In this document: positions 28,295-36,906 of the stretch, piece by piece
How positions within the stretch are numbered: the stretch's first letter is position 1
How the letters are laid out: every line of letters starts with the position of its first letter
Assembly (NCBI RefSeq): GCF_000381265.1
Contig: NZ_KB906259.1
Coordinates: 62,001 to 126,000, forward strand
Source of the DNA: Curvibacter lanceolatus ATCC 14669
GTDB lineage: Bacteria > Pseudomonadota > Gammaproteobacteria > Burkholderiales > Burkholderiaceae_C
Direction: 5' to 3'
DNA: 64,000 bases
Notes under the pieces: generated by a model
Databases searched by the model: none
Told to the model about the DNA's origin: nothing
What the model saw: only the letters and a program-made list of their open reading frames with translations
Program-made: the position numbers and the translations under genes

Positions 28295-29221
28295 ATGGAC
28301 CAGATCCAGGCCATGCGCATATTCACCCGCGTGGTGGAAGCCGGCACCTTCACGCGCGCGGCAGATTCACTGAACCTGCCCAAGGCCACCGTGACCAAGC
28401 ACATCCAGGCACTGGAGGCCCGGCTGCGGGTGCAACTGCTCAACCGCACCACGCGCCGCGTCACGGTGACGGCCGACGGCGCGGCCTACTACGAGCGCAC
28501 CGTGCGCCTGCTGGCCGAGCTGGACGACATCGAGGCCAGCATGAGCCAGGCCCGCGCCAACCCGCGCGGGCGCCTGCGCGTGGACGTGGGCAGCACGATT
28601 GCGCGGCTGCTGATCATCCCGAACCTGGCGCGCTTTCAAGAGCGCTACCCCGACATCCAGCTCGACCTGGGCGTGAGCGACCGCATCGTGGACATGATCT
28701 CGGACAACGTGGACTGCGTGATCCGGGGCGGCAGCCTGATCGAGCAGTCGCTGGTGGCGCGGCGCATCGGCAACCTGGAGTTCATCACCGTGGCCGCGCC
28801 CAGCTACCTGCAGCGCCGGCGGGTGCCCGCGCACCCGCTGGACATCGAGCGCGAGCACACCGTGGTGACGTATTTCGGGGCCCACACCAACCGCCAGTAC
28901 CCGTTGGAATTCCACCAGGGCGACGAGGTGATCGAGATCCCCGGCCCCTACCGCATCAGCGTGAACGAATCGAATGCCTACACCGAGGCCTTGCTGCAAG
29001 GCCTGGGCATCGGGCAGATCACCACCTTCCAGGCCCAGCCCCACCTGGCCAGCGGTGCCTTGCAGCGCCTGCTGCCCGAATGGGGCCACCCGCTGCTGCC
29101 GGTGTTTGTGGTGTACCCGCCCAACCGGCACCTGAGCGCCAAGGTGCGCGCCTTTGTCGACTGGGCCGCCGAACTGTTTGCCAGCCACCCCCTGTTGCAA
29201 GGCACCCCCCTGCCCACCTGA
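28295..29221 (+). CDS. LysR-family transcriptional regulator (CrgA-type)
   Basis: A 308-residue LysR protein. The helix-turn-helix is clear at residues 3-60: AMRIFTRVVEAGTFTRAADSL, LPKATVTKHIQALEARLRVQLLNRTTRRV. The substrate-binding domain runs from about 90. The subfamily resembles CrgA/AphB-like regulators of efflux and aldehyde or aromatic responses. AGGAGA precedes the ATG at 28295. Divergent from the hydrolase-like gene across the operator candidate; co-directional with the MBL gene 14 bp downstream. It may control the hydrolase-like gene, the MBL gene or the nearby RND operon (inference). Confidence 0.92.
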   Translation: MDQIQAMRIFTRVVEAGTFTRAADSLNLPKATVTKHIQALEARLRVQLLNRTTRRVTVTADGAAYYERTVRLLAELDDIEASMSQARANPRGRLRVDVGSTIARLLIIPNLARFQERYPDIQLDLGVSDRIVDMISDNVDCVIRGGSLIEQSLVARRIGNLEFITVAAPSYLQRRRVPAHPLDIEREHTVVTYFGAHTNRQYPLEFHQGDEVIEIPGPYRISVNESNAYTEALLQGLGIGQITTFQAQPHLASGALQRLLPEWGHPLLPVFVVYPPNRHLSAKVRAFVDWAAELFASHPLLQGTPLPT

Positions 29222-29235
29222 ACAAAGCCCACCCC

Positions 29236-30273
29236 ATGAACACCAGTCTATGCGCCTGCCCTGCCCCTGCCGAGGCCGCCCCTTATGCCGATTCGCCCCA
29301 GTGGCGCGCCGGCAAGTTCCGCAACGCGGCACCACGCCATGCCATGGGCACCCTCAAGACCCTCGCCGTGATGTGGCGCTTTCTGTTTGGCAAGCCGGCC
29401 AACACGGTGCCGGCGCGGCCCATCCCGGTGCAGGCGCTGAGCCAGGCCGAACTGCTGGCCGCGCCCGACATGAGCCTGTGGCGGCTGGGCCACTCCACGA
29501 TGCTGATGAAGCTGGGCCAGCAGTTCTGGCTGACCGACCCGGTGTTTGCCGAGCGCGCCTCGCCCTTCACCTTCATGGGCCCGAAGCGCTTTCACGCGCC
29601 GCCGCTGCGCATCGAAGACCTGCCCGAGATCACCGGCGTGCTGCTGTCGCACGACCACTACGACCACCTGGACCGGGCCGCCATCGAACAGCTGGCACCC
29701 AAGGTGGCGCACTTTGTGACGCCGCTGGGCGTGGGCGATCGGCTGATCGCCTGGGGCGTACCCGCGGCCAAGGTGCAACAGCTGGACTGGTGGCAGGAAA
29801 CCCAGGTGCAAGGCCTGCGCCTGGTGGCCACGCCGGCCCAGCATTTCTCGGGGCGCAGCCTGAAGGATGGCAACAGCACGCTGTGGGCCTCGTGGGTGCT
29901 GATCCAGGATGATGTGCGGGTGTTCTTCAGCGGCGACACCGGGTATTTCAAGGGCTTCAAGACCATCGGCGAGCGCTTCGGCCCCTTCGACATCAGCCTG
30001 ATGGAGACCGGTGCCTACAACGCCGACTGGCCCGATGTGCACATGCAGCCCGAACAAAGCCTGCAGGCCCACCTGGATGTGCGGGCGCGGCACTTGATGC
30101 CCATCCACAATGGCACCTTCGACCTGGCCCTGCACCCCTGGCACGAGCCGTTTGACCGCATCGCGGGCCTGGCCCGCCAGGCCGGCGTGCCCCTGGTGGC
30201 GCCGCAGATGGGCGAGCGCCTGGACCTGCGCGCACCGGCCCTGTCGCAGGGCTGGTGGACGGCGGTGGAGTGA
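29236..30273 (+). CDS. Metallo-beta-lactamase-fold hydrolase (NAPE-PLD/UlaG-like)
   Basis: A 345-residue protein with the metal-binding HDHYDHLD motif (residues 139-146), a second histidine in ATPAQHFSGRSLKDGN, the aspartate of FFSGDTGYF and a histidine in MPIHNGTFDLALHPW. The WRLGHSTMLMKLG opening strand and the overall layout match the NAPE-PLD-like group, which hydrolyses phosphodiester or lactone bonds. No signal peptide is convincing. It sits 14 bp after the LysR gene and is probably co-transcribed. Convergent with the toxin gene. Substrate unknown. Confidence 0.87.
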   Translation: MNTSLCACPAPAEAAPYADSPQWRAGKFRNAAPRHAMGTLKTLAVMWRFLFGKPANTVPARPIPVQALSQAELLAAPDMSLWRLGHSTMLMKLGQQFWLTDPVFAERASPFTFMGPKRFHAPPLRIEDLPEITGVLLSHDHYDHLDRAAIEQLAPKVAHFVTPLGVGDRLIAWGVPAAKVQQLDWWQETQVQGLRLVATPAQHFSGRSLKDGNSTLWASWVLIQDDVRVFFSGDTGYFKGFKTIGERFGPFDISLMETGAYNADWPDVHMQPEQSLQAHLDVRARHLMPIHNGTFDLALHPWHEPFDRIAGLARQAGVPLVAPQMGERLDLRAPALSQGWWTAVE

Positions 30274-30315
30274 GCTCAGGCTGTTGCGGCTGCGGGCAAG
30301 ACCCGCACAGCCAGT

Positions 30316-30579
30316 TCACTCATAGTGCGACCACATGCGAAGCACCTTGACCACGCCCTGCGCCTGCAACACCTCGTAGACCAGACGGTGCTGGATGTTG
30401 ATGCGACGCGAGTAGGCCCCGGTCAAATCGCCGACCAGCTTCTCATAAGGCGGCGGATTCTGAAACGGGTTCTCACGCAGGATGGCCAGCAGTTCCTGAG
30501 CCTTGGCTTTGAGGCCGCTGGCCAGCAGCTTTTGAGCGTCTTTTTGCGCATGCCGGGTGAAGGCTACCTGCCAGCTCAC
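30316..30579 (-). CDS. YoeB/Txe-type mRNA interferase toxin
   Basis: An 87-residue toxin of the RelE superfamily. YoeB catalytic residues are all present: Glu46, Arg65 and the C-terminal His85-Tyr86 of WSHY. YoeB cleaves mRNA at the ribosomal A site, and is held inactive by its YefM-type antitoxin. The ATG overlaps the antitoxin stop by four bases (ATGA), the usual arrangement. The length matches the family (84-88 residues). Gene pair is inserted between a ThDP enzyme gene and a convergent MBL gene. Confidence 0.93.
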   Translation of the reverse strand: MSWQVAFTRHAQKDAQKLLASGLKAKAQELLAILRENPFQNPPPYEKLVGDLTGAYSRRINIQHRLVYEVLQAQGVVKVLRMWSHYE

Positions 30580-30818
30580 CAGTCCAACTCCTGGGCACAG
30601 GATTCGACCGGGGTGGCCATGCCCTCTCGAATCGACTCACGCATGCCGGGCACCGACAGCAGGTAGAGCGTCTCCTGAATGGCCTGCCAATCCTCCGCCG
30701 ACACCAGCACCGCATCATGGCGCTTGCCGGAGATGGTGATGGGCTGGTGCGACTCGGCCGCCTGGTCCATGAGGCGGTACAGATTGGCGCGTGCTTCGCT
30801 GGCGGTGAGTGTGACTAT
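30576..30818 (-). CDS. YefM/Phd-type antitoxin, apparent ATA start
   Basis: An antitoxin of about 80 residues with the YefM N-terminal DNA-binding pattern LTASEARANLYRLMDQAAESHQPITISGKRH...VLVSAEDWQAIQETLYLLS and a C-terminal toxin-binding tail. A good ribosome-binding site AAGGAG (30825-30830) stands 6 bases before ATA (30816-30818); no ATG, GTG or TTG is available there. The only alternative start is TTG at 30866, but that TTG lies in the promoter -35 hexamer (see the promoter feature), so ATA, or ATG with a sequence error, is preferred. The protein represses its own promoter and neutralises YoeB. Confidence 0.8.
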   Translation of the reverse strand: MVTLTASEARANLYRLMDQAAESHQPITISGKRHDAVLVSAEDWQAIQETLYLLSVPGMRESIREGMATPVESCAQELDW

Positions 30819-30837
30819 GGTGGGCTCCTTGCTCAAA

Positions 30838-30866
30838 AGCGTACGCCAAAAGGTACGCCGGGTCAA
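30838..30866 (-). promoter_or_regulatory. Toxin-antitoxin promoter with YefM-type operator
   Basis: On the minus strand, TTGACC (30861-30866) and TACGCT (30838-30843) are spaced 17 bp. Two GTAC cores lie at 30853-30856 and 30841-30844, centred 12 bp apart, within GGCGTAC copies. The E. coli YefM-YoeB operator is known for TGTACA-core sites 12 bp apart. The site overlaps the -10, consistent with autorepression. Confidence 0.65.
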
Positions 30867-30894
30867 ACAGAGCCCCAGGGTCCGCTTCAGCGCG

Positions 30895-32607
30895 TCAACG
30901 TTTCAGCGCGGCCTCGCGGATGGCGCTCAGGGTGCTGCGTGTGGTGATGACCTCGGGGCTGAGCGGGATCTCGATCACGGTGCCGCGCTCAGAGGCCAGG
31001 GCGCGCAGCAAGGCGGCTTCGAAGTCTTCGGTGCGGCTGACCTGCTCGGCCGCGTAGCCATAGGCCCGGGCCAGGGCACAGAAGTCGGGGTTGGCCAGGG
31101 CCGAGCCGCTGACGTGACTGGGGTATTCGCGCTCCTGGTGCATGCGGATGGTGCCGTACATGCCGTTGTTGAGCAGCACGATGATGCTCTTGCCGCCGTG
31201 CTGGGCCGCGGTGGCCAGCTCTTGCCCGTTCATGAGGAAGTCGCCGTCGCCCGCGATGGTGAAGGCCACCCGCCCGGTGAGCAGGTTGGCCGCGATGCCG
31301 GCCGGCACGCCATAGCCCATGGCGCCCACCGTGGGGGCCAGCTGGGTCTTGTGCCCGCGGGCCAGGCCGAAGTGGCGGAAGTAGCGGTGCACCCAGCTGG
31401 CAAAGTTGCCCGCGCCATTGGTGAGCACCGCATCGGCTGGCAGGTGCTTTTGCAGCAGGGCCACCACGGCCGGCATGTCGATCACGCCGGGCTGCGCCGT
31501 GTCCAGCCCCGGCAGGGCCTGGGGCTGCAGATTGGCCTGGTAGTCGGCGTGGGCGGCGGCGGCCCAATCGGCCCAGGGCAGGCTGACCGGCGCGCTGAGC
31601 ACCTCCAGGCTGCGCGCGGCCGCGTTCATGCTGGCGTTGATGACCAGGTCGGCCTGGTAGACGCGGTTGAGCTCTTCGGCGCTGGCATGGATGTGCACCA
31701 GCTTCTGGCGCGGGCGCGGGGCCTCGAGCAGGGTGTAGCCGCCGGTGGTCATCTCGCCCAGGCGCGGGCCGATGGCGATCACCAGATCGGCCTCACGGAT
31801 GCGTGCGGCCAGGCGGGGGTTGATGCCGATGCCCACATCGCCCGCGTACAGCGGGTGGTGGTTGTCGAAGGTGTCCTGGAAGCGGAAGGCATTGCCCACG
31901 GGCAGTTGCCAGTTCTCGGCAAAGCGCTGCAGGGCCTGGGCGGCCTGCGGGGTCCAGCCGCCGCCACCGGCGATCACAAAGGGCCGCTGCGCCTGCATCA
32001 ACAGGCTGCGCAGGTCACGCAGCGAGCCCGGGTCGCTCCAGGCCTGCACGGCATCCACCCGTGGCAGGGGCGTGGCGCTCACGGTCTGGGTCAGCATGTC
32101 TTCGGGCAGCACCAGCACCACCGGGCCGGGGCGGCCGTTCATGGCCGTGGCAAAGGCGCGGGCGATGTACTCGGGGATGCGGCGCGCGTCATCGATGCGC
32201 TCGACCCGCTTGGCCATGCCCTTGGTGCTGGGGCCGAAGAAGCTCTGGAAGTCGATCTCCTGGAAGGCCTCGCGGTCGCGAAAATCGCTGCCCACATCGC
32301 CCACCAGCAGAACCATCGGGGTCGAATCCTGGAACGCGGTGTGCACGCCAATCGACGCGTTGGTGGCACCGGGCCCGCGCGTGACCAGGCAGACGCCAGG
32401 GCGGCCCGTGAGCTTGCCGGCGGCCTCGGCCATGAAGGCGGCACCGCCCTCCTGGCGGCAGGTGATGAAGCGGATCTGGTCGCGGTAGCGGTGAAAGCCG
32501 TCCAATACCGCGAGGTAGCTTTCGCCGGGCACGCCGAAGGCGGTGTCCACGCCTTGGGCGATCAGGCATTCAACCAACAAGTGTCCTGCGCTTTGCTGCT
32601 CTGCCAT
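30895..32607 (-). CDS. Thiamine-diphosphate-dependent enzyme, acetolactate-synthase-like
   Basis: A 570-residue ThDP enzyme. The N-terminal Pyr domain has the activating glutamate in CRQEGGAAFMAEAAGKLTGRPG. The central domain follows. The C-terminal PP domain contains the cofactor motif GDGDFLMNGQEL...NNGMYG. Family members decarboxylate 2-oxo acids and may ligate the resulting aldehyde. No feedback-regulatory partner subunit (ilvH) is nearby, so it is likely a catabolic or orphan enzyme rather than biosynthetic AHAS. It lies 105 bp after the FMN hydroxyacid oxidase, which would supply a 2-oxo acid (inference). Probable 2-oxo acid decarboxylase. Confidence 0.85.
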   Translation of the reverse strand: MAEQQSAGHLLVECLIAQGVDTAFGVPGESYLAVLDGFHRYRDQIRFITCRQEGGAAFMAEAAGKLTGRPGVCLVTRGPGATNASIGVHTAFQDSTPMVLLVGDVGSDFRDREAFQEIDFQSFFGPSTKGMAKRVERIDDARRIPEYIARAFATAMNGRPGPVVLVLPEDMLTQTVSATPLPRVDAVQAWSDPGSLRDLRSLLMQAQRPFVIAGGGGWTPQAAQALQRFAENWQLPVGNAFRFQDTFDNHHPLYAGDVGIGINPRLAARIREADLVIAIGPRLGEMTTGGYTLLEAPRPRQKLVHIHASAEELNRVYQADLVINASMNAAARSLEVLSAPVSLPWADWAAAAHADYQANLQPQALPGLDTAQPGVIDMPAVVALLQKHLPADAVLTNGAGNFASWVHRYFRHFGLARGHKTQLAPTVGAMGYGVPAGIAANLLTGRVAFTIAGDGDFLMNGQELATAAQHGGKSIIVLLNNGMYGTIRMHQEREYPSHVSGSALANPDFCALARAYGYAAEQVSRTEDFEAALLRALASERGTVIEIPLSPEVITTRSTLSAIREAALKR

Positions 32608-32712
32608 GGGGTGTCTTCTCGGGTGAAATGGAGATCAATGGGGGAGCCCTGATCGTAATGGCTTCCCCGCCCTGACGGCTTGCCGGGATTCAGCTCGGCT
32701 GAGCCCGCTTGC

Positions 32713-33828
32713 TCAGGGCGCGTCGTCGACCGCGCGATCCAGGGCCCGCAGGTGATCGCGCGAGATGTCGGCCGGCGAGCGGCAACCGCACAGGGCCAGG
32801 GCCATCTCGAACTCATCGCGCAGCAGGCGCAGCACATGGGCCGCGCCCATGGCGCCCTGGGCCGCCAGGCCCCACAGGCAGGGCCGGCCGATCAGCACGG
32901 CCTGGGCGCCCAGGGCCAGGGCCTTGAACACGTCGGTGCCACGCCGGATGCCACCGTCCACCAGCAAGGCGGCGTCGCCCTGCAGCGCGTCGGCCAGCTC
33001 GGGCAGGCATTCGGCCGTGGCGGGCTGGGTATCGAGCACGCGGCCGCCATGGTTGCTGAGCACCACGCCCGCCACGTTCAGCCGTGCGGCCTGGCGCGCG
33101 TCCAGGGGGTGGGTGATGCCCTTGAGCAGCAGGGGCAGATGGGTGCGCGCCTGCAGCCAGGCCAGGTCGTCCCAGCGCAGCGCCTGCTCGACGGTGCCGC
33201 CGCACAGGCCCTCCGGCGCCGATGGGGCCGCCCGCCAATGCGGCGTGACCAGGGCCGCGGGCGGCTGGGCGCCCAGGCGGCGCACCCGGTCGCGGCTGCC
33301 CTGCACCGGGGCATCGACACTGAGCACCAGGGCCTCGTAGCCGGCATGCTCGGCCTCGGCCATCAACTCCAGCAAGTGGCCCCGGTCGGCGCCGTTGGCC
33401 AGTTGCATCCACAGCGGGCCGCGCACGGCCTCGGCCCGCATCAAGGGGGCCACCTGCTGCAGCGGTGTGGTGCTGTGCTGGCTGAGCACAAAGCCACATT
33501 GCTGGCTGCTGGCGGCCAATGCCATGCCACGCTCGCCGTCGGGGTGCGCCCAGCACTGGTAAGCCATGGGGGCCACGATCAGGGGGGTGGGCAGCTCGCG
33601 ACCCAGCAGGTGCACACGGGTGTGGCCTTCACGCAGGTCTTGCAGAACCCGGGGCCGCAGGCCCCAGTGGGCCCAGGCGGCCACGTTGCGGCGCTGGGTC
33701 CACTCGTCGCCGGCGCCGCCATCGAAATAGGCCCAGGCCTCAGGCGTGAGGCGCTCCTGGGCCCGCTGCGCGTAATCGGGCAAGGTGGCGGGCAAGGTGG
33801 CGGGCAAGCCCTTCAGGTCTGCGCCCAT
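32713..33828 (-). CDS. FMN-dependent alpha-hydroxy acid oxidase/dehydrogenase
   Basis: A 371-residue TIM-barrel flavoenzyme oxidising an L-2-hydroxy acid to a 2-oxo acid. The family motifs are [11 protein letters not shown], the catalytic histidine in [30 protein letters not shown] and GRP for FMN phosphate. The substrate could be lactate, mandelate, glycolate or a related acid; the sequence does not decide. Its start overlaps the end of the PiuC-type gene by 16 bp, showing translational coupling. No membrane anchor is seen. Cytoplasmic. Confidence 0.9.
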   Translation of the reverse strand: MGADLKGLPATLPATLPDYAQRAQERLTPEAWAYFDGGAGDEWTQRRNVAAWAHWGLRPRVLQDLREGHTRVHLLGRELPTPLIVAPMAYQCWAHPDGERGMALAASSQQCGFVLSQHSTTPLQQVAPLMRAEAVRGPLWMQLANGADRGHLLELMAEAEHAGYEALVLSVDAPVQGSRDRVRRLGAQPPAALVTPHWRAAPSAPEGLCGGTVEQALRWDDLAWLQARTHLPLLLKGITHPLDARQAARLNVAGVVLSNHGGRVLDTQPATAECLPELADALQGDAALLVDGGIRRGTDVFKALALGAQAVLIGRPCLWGLAAQGAMGAAHVLRLLRDEFEMALALCGCRSPADISRDHLRALDRAVDDAP

Positions 33829-34499
33829 TGCCGTAACAGGTTGTGGTAGACGCCGGTCAGGGCCGTGGTCTCGGGGGTTTCGCCCAGCTGGGCGCGCAGC
33901 TTGAGCAGGTTCATGTCGAGGTCGAACAAGATGCGGCGCTGTTCATCGCTGCGCACCATGCTCTCAATCCAGAGAAAGCTGGCCACGCGGTGGCCGCGGG
34001 TGACGGGGGTGACCTGGTGCACGCTGGTGCCGGGGTACAGCACCGCATCGCCCGCCGCCAGTTTGACGCCACGGCTGCCATAGGTGTCCTGCACCAGCAG
34101 CTCGCCACCGTCGTAATCGGCCGGGTCGCTGAGGAAGACGGTGCAGGAGACATCGGTGCGCACCCACTCCTGCGTGGCCTTGGAATGCAGCACCGCCCCA
34201 TCGACATGGGGGCCGTAGAAATTGCTGCCCCCGCCGTAGCGGTTGAACAGCGGGTTGAAGATCTTGCGCGGCAGGGCTGCCGAGAAGAACAGCGGATCGC
34301 GTCGCAGGGCCCCGAGGATCAGGGCCTGCAGGGTGCGGGAGGCTTCGCTGTCCTGCGCCAGCTGCTCATTGTTCTTCTGCGTCAGGGCCTGGACGCCCGC
34401 GCTGCTGCGCCCATCGATCCATGGGGCCTCGTCGCCGAGCAGGGCGCGGGCGGTGCTGAGCTCTTGCGCGCTCAGCAGGTTCTTGAGTTGCAGCAGCAT
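33813..34499 (-). CDS. piuC: PKHD-type Fe(II)/2-oxoglutarate dioxygenase (PiuC family)
   Basis: A 228-residue dioxygenase. The double-stranded beta-helix has the iron ligands in YGPHVDGAV (His and Asp), a second histidine in [15 protein letters not shown] and the 2-oxoglutarate arginine in the same segment. PiuC/PKHD proteins sit beside the TonB receptor PiuA in pseudomonads and other proteobacteria and are iron-regulated; their substrate is not known to me. Here the receptor ends 12 bp upstream, and the start at 34499 fits family length. The pair is typical; the two enzymes that follow are not. Confidence 0.93.
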   Translation of the reverse strand: MLLQLKNLLSAQELSTARALLGDEAPWIDGRSSAGVQALTQKNNEQLAQDSEASRTLQALILGALRRDPLFFSAALPRKIFNPLFNRYGGGSNFYGPHVDGAVLHSKATQEWVRTDVSCTVFLSDPADYDGGELLVQDTYGSRGVKLAAGDAVLYPGTSVHQVTPVTRGHRVASFLWIESMVRSDEQRRILFDLDMNLLKLRAQLGETPETTALTGVYHNLLRQWAQT

Positions 34500-34511
34500 G
34501 GGTTCGCCGGG

Positions 34512-36764
34512 TCAGAACAGGGCCTTGACGCTCAGCTCGATGCGACGCGGCGCACCGGGCACGTAAAAGCCTCGGTAGAGCTGGTCAGCATACAGCTTGT
34601 TGGTCAGGTTGCTCACGTTCAGGCGCAGCAAGGTGTTGCTGGTCAGGTTGTGCTCGACCATGGCATCGACGGTGGTGAAGGCCTGGGCGACGACGTTGCG
34701 GTTCTGATCAGGATTCTGCGCGCCCCGGTAGTTCAGGCCGCCACCGACACGCCAGCCCGGCAGCACCCGGTAGGTGCTCCAGAGGGTGGCGCTGTGCTTG
34801 GGCGTGAGGGCCGGACGATCGCCCTGGCGTTGGGCGGCGCTGGTGGAGGCCACGCTGCTGACGTCGATGGTGGCCGAGGGGATCCAGGTGTGGTTGTAGA
34901 ACACCTCCCAGGCCGGGGTCAGGCGGCCGGCGAAGTTGAACTCCATGCCGGTGGCATGGCGCTTGCCCGACAGCAGGTACTGGTTGGCCACCGTGTCGAC
35001 GTCGGTGTTGCGCTCGTTGTACTTCTCGCTGCGGAACAGCGCCACGCCGAACAGACCCTTCTTGTCGAAGACGTCGTACTTGGCACCCAGCTCGAAGTTG
35101 CGGCTCTTCTCTGGCGGGGTGTTGAGCAGGGTGGCATTGGTGCCCGCCAAGCTCAGGTTGACCGTACCGTACTGGTAGGTATCACCCGAGGTGTTGTACG
35201 AGGTGCCATACGAAGCGTAGTAGGACGAGGTGTCATTGGGCTGCCAGATGGCCCCCACGCGCGGGCTCCAGAGGTTGTTGTCCATGCTGAAGCTGTTGCC
35301 GCTGGTGTCGCCATACTTGCCCATGAAGCGGTCGTAGCGCAGGCCACCCACCAACTTGATCTGCTCGGTCAGGCTCATGACGTCCTGGCCATAGAAGCCC
35401 ATCGACCGGGCGCGGAAGGGCGCCATGGCGACCGCGCGGGTGTCCTGCACATAGGCGCCGCTGTCGGGGTTGCCCACCGTGGTGGTGGGGGGCGTCGCCA
35501 GGCCGGCCGTGGCATTGTTGTTCTGCTGCGCACGTTGGTCGTAGTAGTCGACCCCGCCCACCAGGCTGTGCTTGAAGCCACCCCAGTTGGCGTTGCCGGT
35601 GTACTCGCTTTGCACCTGCAGCATGTTGGAGTCGTTGCGGCGCGCCTTGAAGCGGCGGTTGAGCACCGTGCTGCCACTGAGGCTGGACGCGGTGGTCACA
35701 CTGCCCCAGCTGATGTTGCTGGCCAGCAGGTCACGCGAGTAGTGGCCGTAACGCAGCGTGGTCTTGATCTCGGCATCGCCATCGAGTCGGCGCTTGTGGG
35801 TGACCGTACCGTAGTTGGACTCGGTGCGCAGGTAGTCGCTGGCCAGCCCGTAGTAGGCGGTGGCGTCGAGCACGGGGGTGATGGTGCCGGTGCTGTTGTT
35901 GCTGGCGGTGGTGCTGCCGTTGTTGATCAGCCAGGGGTGGTTGTACATCGGGCGCCCCTCGGTGCGCAGGTGGTACATGCCGATCGAGTACTCGTCGCGC
36001 TCGCCAATGCCCCAGCGGTAGGTGGGGGCCACGCCCTCCTTCTTGACCGTTGCGCCCCAGTTGTCGGCCTGGTGACGCATGATGTTCACCCGGAAGGCCG
36101 ACGACTCGCCGGTCTGACGGTTGATGTCCGCCGAGACGCGGGCCGAGCGGCCGTTGCCCACGGTGCCGTTGATCTCGCTCTGGTCCATCAGGAAAGGCTG
36201 CTTGTTGACCTGATTGACCACCCCGCCGGTCGAGCCTTTGCCGAACAGCATGGAGGCCGAGCCCTTGAGCACTTCGACCCGGTCGAGGTTGAAGGTGTCG
36301 TGCTGGACCATGGCGTTGTCATGCAGGCCATCGACATAGATGTCGCCGGCCTGCTGGAGCGAGAAACCCCGGATGCGCACGTCTTCTTCGCCCGTTTCGC
36401 CAGCCTGGAAGGTCACGCCCGAGACCGACTTCAGCACTTCGCGCAGATCATCGAAATTGCGGTCGTCCATGTAGTGCTCGGTCATCACCGTCACGGTCTG
36501 GGGAATGTCGCGGATGTCCTGGTTGCCCTTGGCGATGCCAGTCTGCTTGACGAGCAGGCTTTCCTTGGCAATGGTCGGGCCCTCCTTGGTGTCCTTGACG
36601 GTCACGGTGCTGAGGGACTTCTCCTCGCTCTGCGCCATCGCCTGCTGGGCCGTGCCCAGAGAGCCGGCCAACATGAGCGCGGCCAGCGGCAGCACTTTGC
36701 CAGGGGCAGGCGCGGCCTGGCGCGCCACACTTTGCTGATTGCGGGACATCTTTTTGCGTTGCAT
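34512..36764 (-). CDS. TonB-dependent siderophore receptor (PiuA/Fiu-like)
   Basis: A 750-residue outer-membrane receptor. Signal peptide about residues 1-44 (LAALMLAGSLGTAQQAMAQ). The plug has DIRDIPQTVTVMTEHYMDDR, VRIRGFSLQQAGDIYVDGLHDN and VEVLKGSASMLFGKGSTGGVVNQVNKQP, and the barrel ends VKALF. The plug resembles Fiu/PiuA, which import catecholate siderophores and mimics. A GGAG ribosome-binding site precedes the ATG at 36764. It leads the run receptor, piuC, hydroxyacid oxidase, ThDP enzyme. Confidence 0.93.
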   Translation of the reverse strand: MQRKKMSRNQQSVARQAAPAPGKVLPLAALMLAGSLGTAQQAMAQSEEKSLSTVTVKDTKEGPTIAKESLLVKQTGIAKGNQDIRDIPQTVTVMTEHYMDDRNFDDLREVLKSVSGVTFQAGETGEEDVRIRGFSLQQAGDIYVDGLHDNAMVQHDTFNLDRVEVLKGSASMLFGKGSTGGVVNQVNKQPFLMDQSEINGTVGNGRSARVSADINRQTGESSAFRVNIMRHQADNWGATVKKEGVAPTYRWGIGERDEYSIGMYHLRTEGRPMYNHPWLINNGSTTASNNSTGTITPVLDATAYYGLASDYLRTESNYGTVTHKRRLDGDAEIKTTLRYGHYSRDLLASNISWGSVTTASSLSGSTVLNRRFKARRNDSNMLQVQSEYTGNANWGGFKHSLVGGVDYYDQRAQQNNNATAGLATPPTTTVGNPDSGAYVQDTRAVAMAPFRARSMGFYGQDVMSLTEQIKLVGGLRYDRFMGKYGDTSGNSFSMDNNLWSPRVGAIWQPNDTSSYYASYGTSYNTSGDTYQYGTVNLSLAGTNATLLNTPPEKSRNFELGAKYDVFDKKGLFGVALFRSEKYNERNTDVDTVANQYLLSGKRHATGMEFNFAGRLTPAWEVFYNHTWIPSATIDVSSVASTSAAQRQGDRPALTPKHSATLWSTYRVLPGWRVGGGLNYRGAQNPDQNRNVVAQAFTTVDAMVEHNLTSNTLLRLNVSNLTNKLYADQLYRGFYVPGAPRRIELSVKALF

Positions 36765-36906
36765 GAAAACTCCAGTGTGTGGGTGGGCCCTGGGGCCGAA
36801 GCCCGGGCCGTTGGCTGACGCCCCGCACCGCGCAGTACAGGTCGCTGGCTGAGTTGAAAAAGGCGTGGCTTGCCCGCAGGGCACGGCCACCACCCGGGGG
36901 AAACTG

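Noticed and set aside
30819..30866. TTG at 30866 as the antitoxin start
   Set aside because: This TTG is the -35 hexamer (TTGACC) of the gene's own promoter and lies upstream of the operator; the residues it adds do not fit the family.
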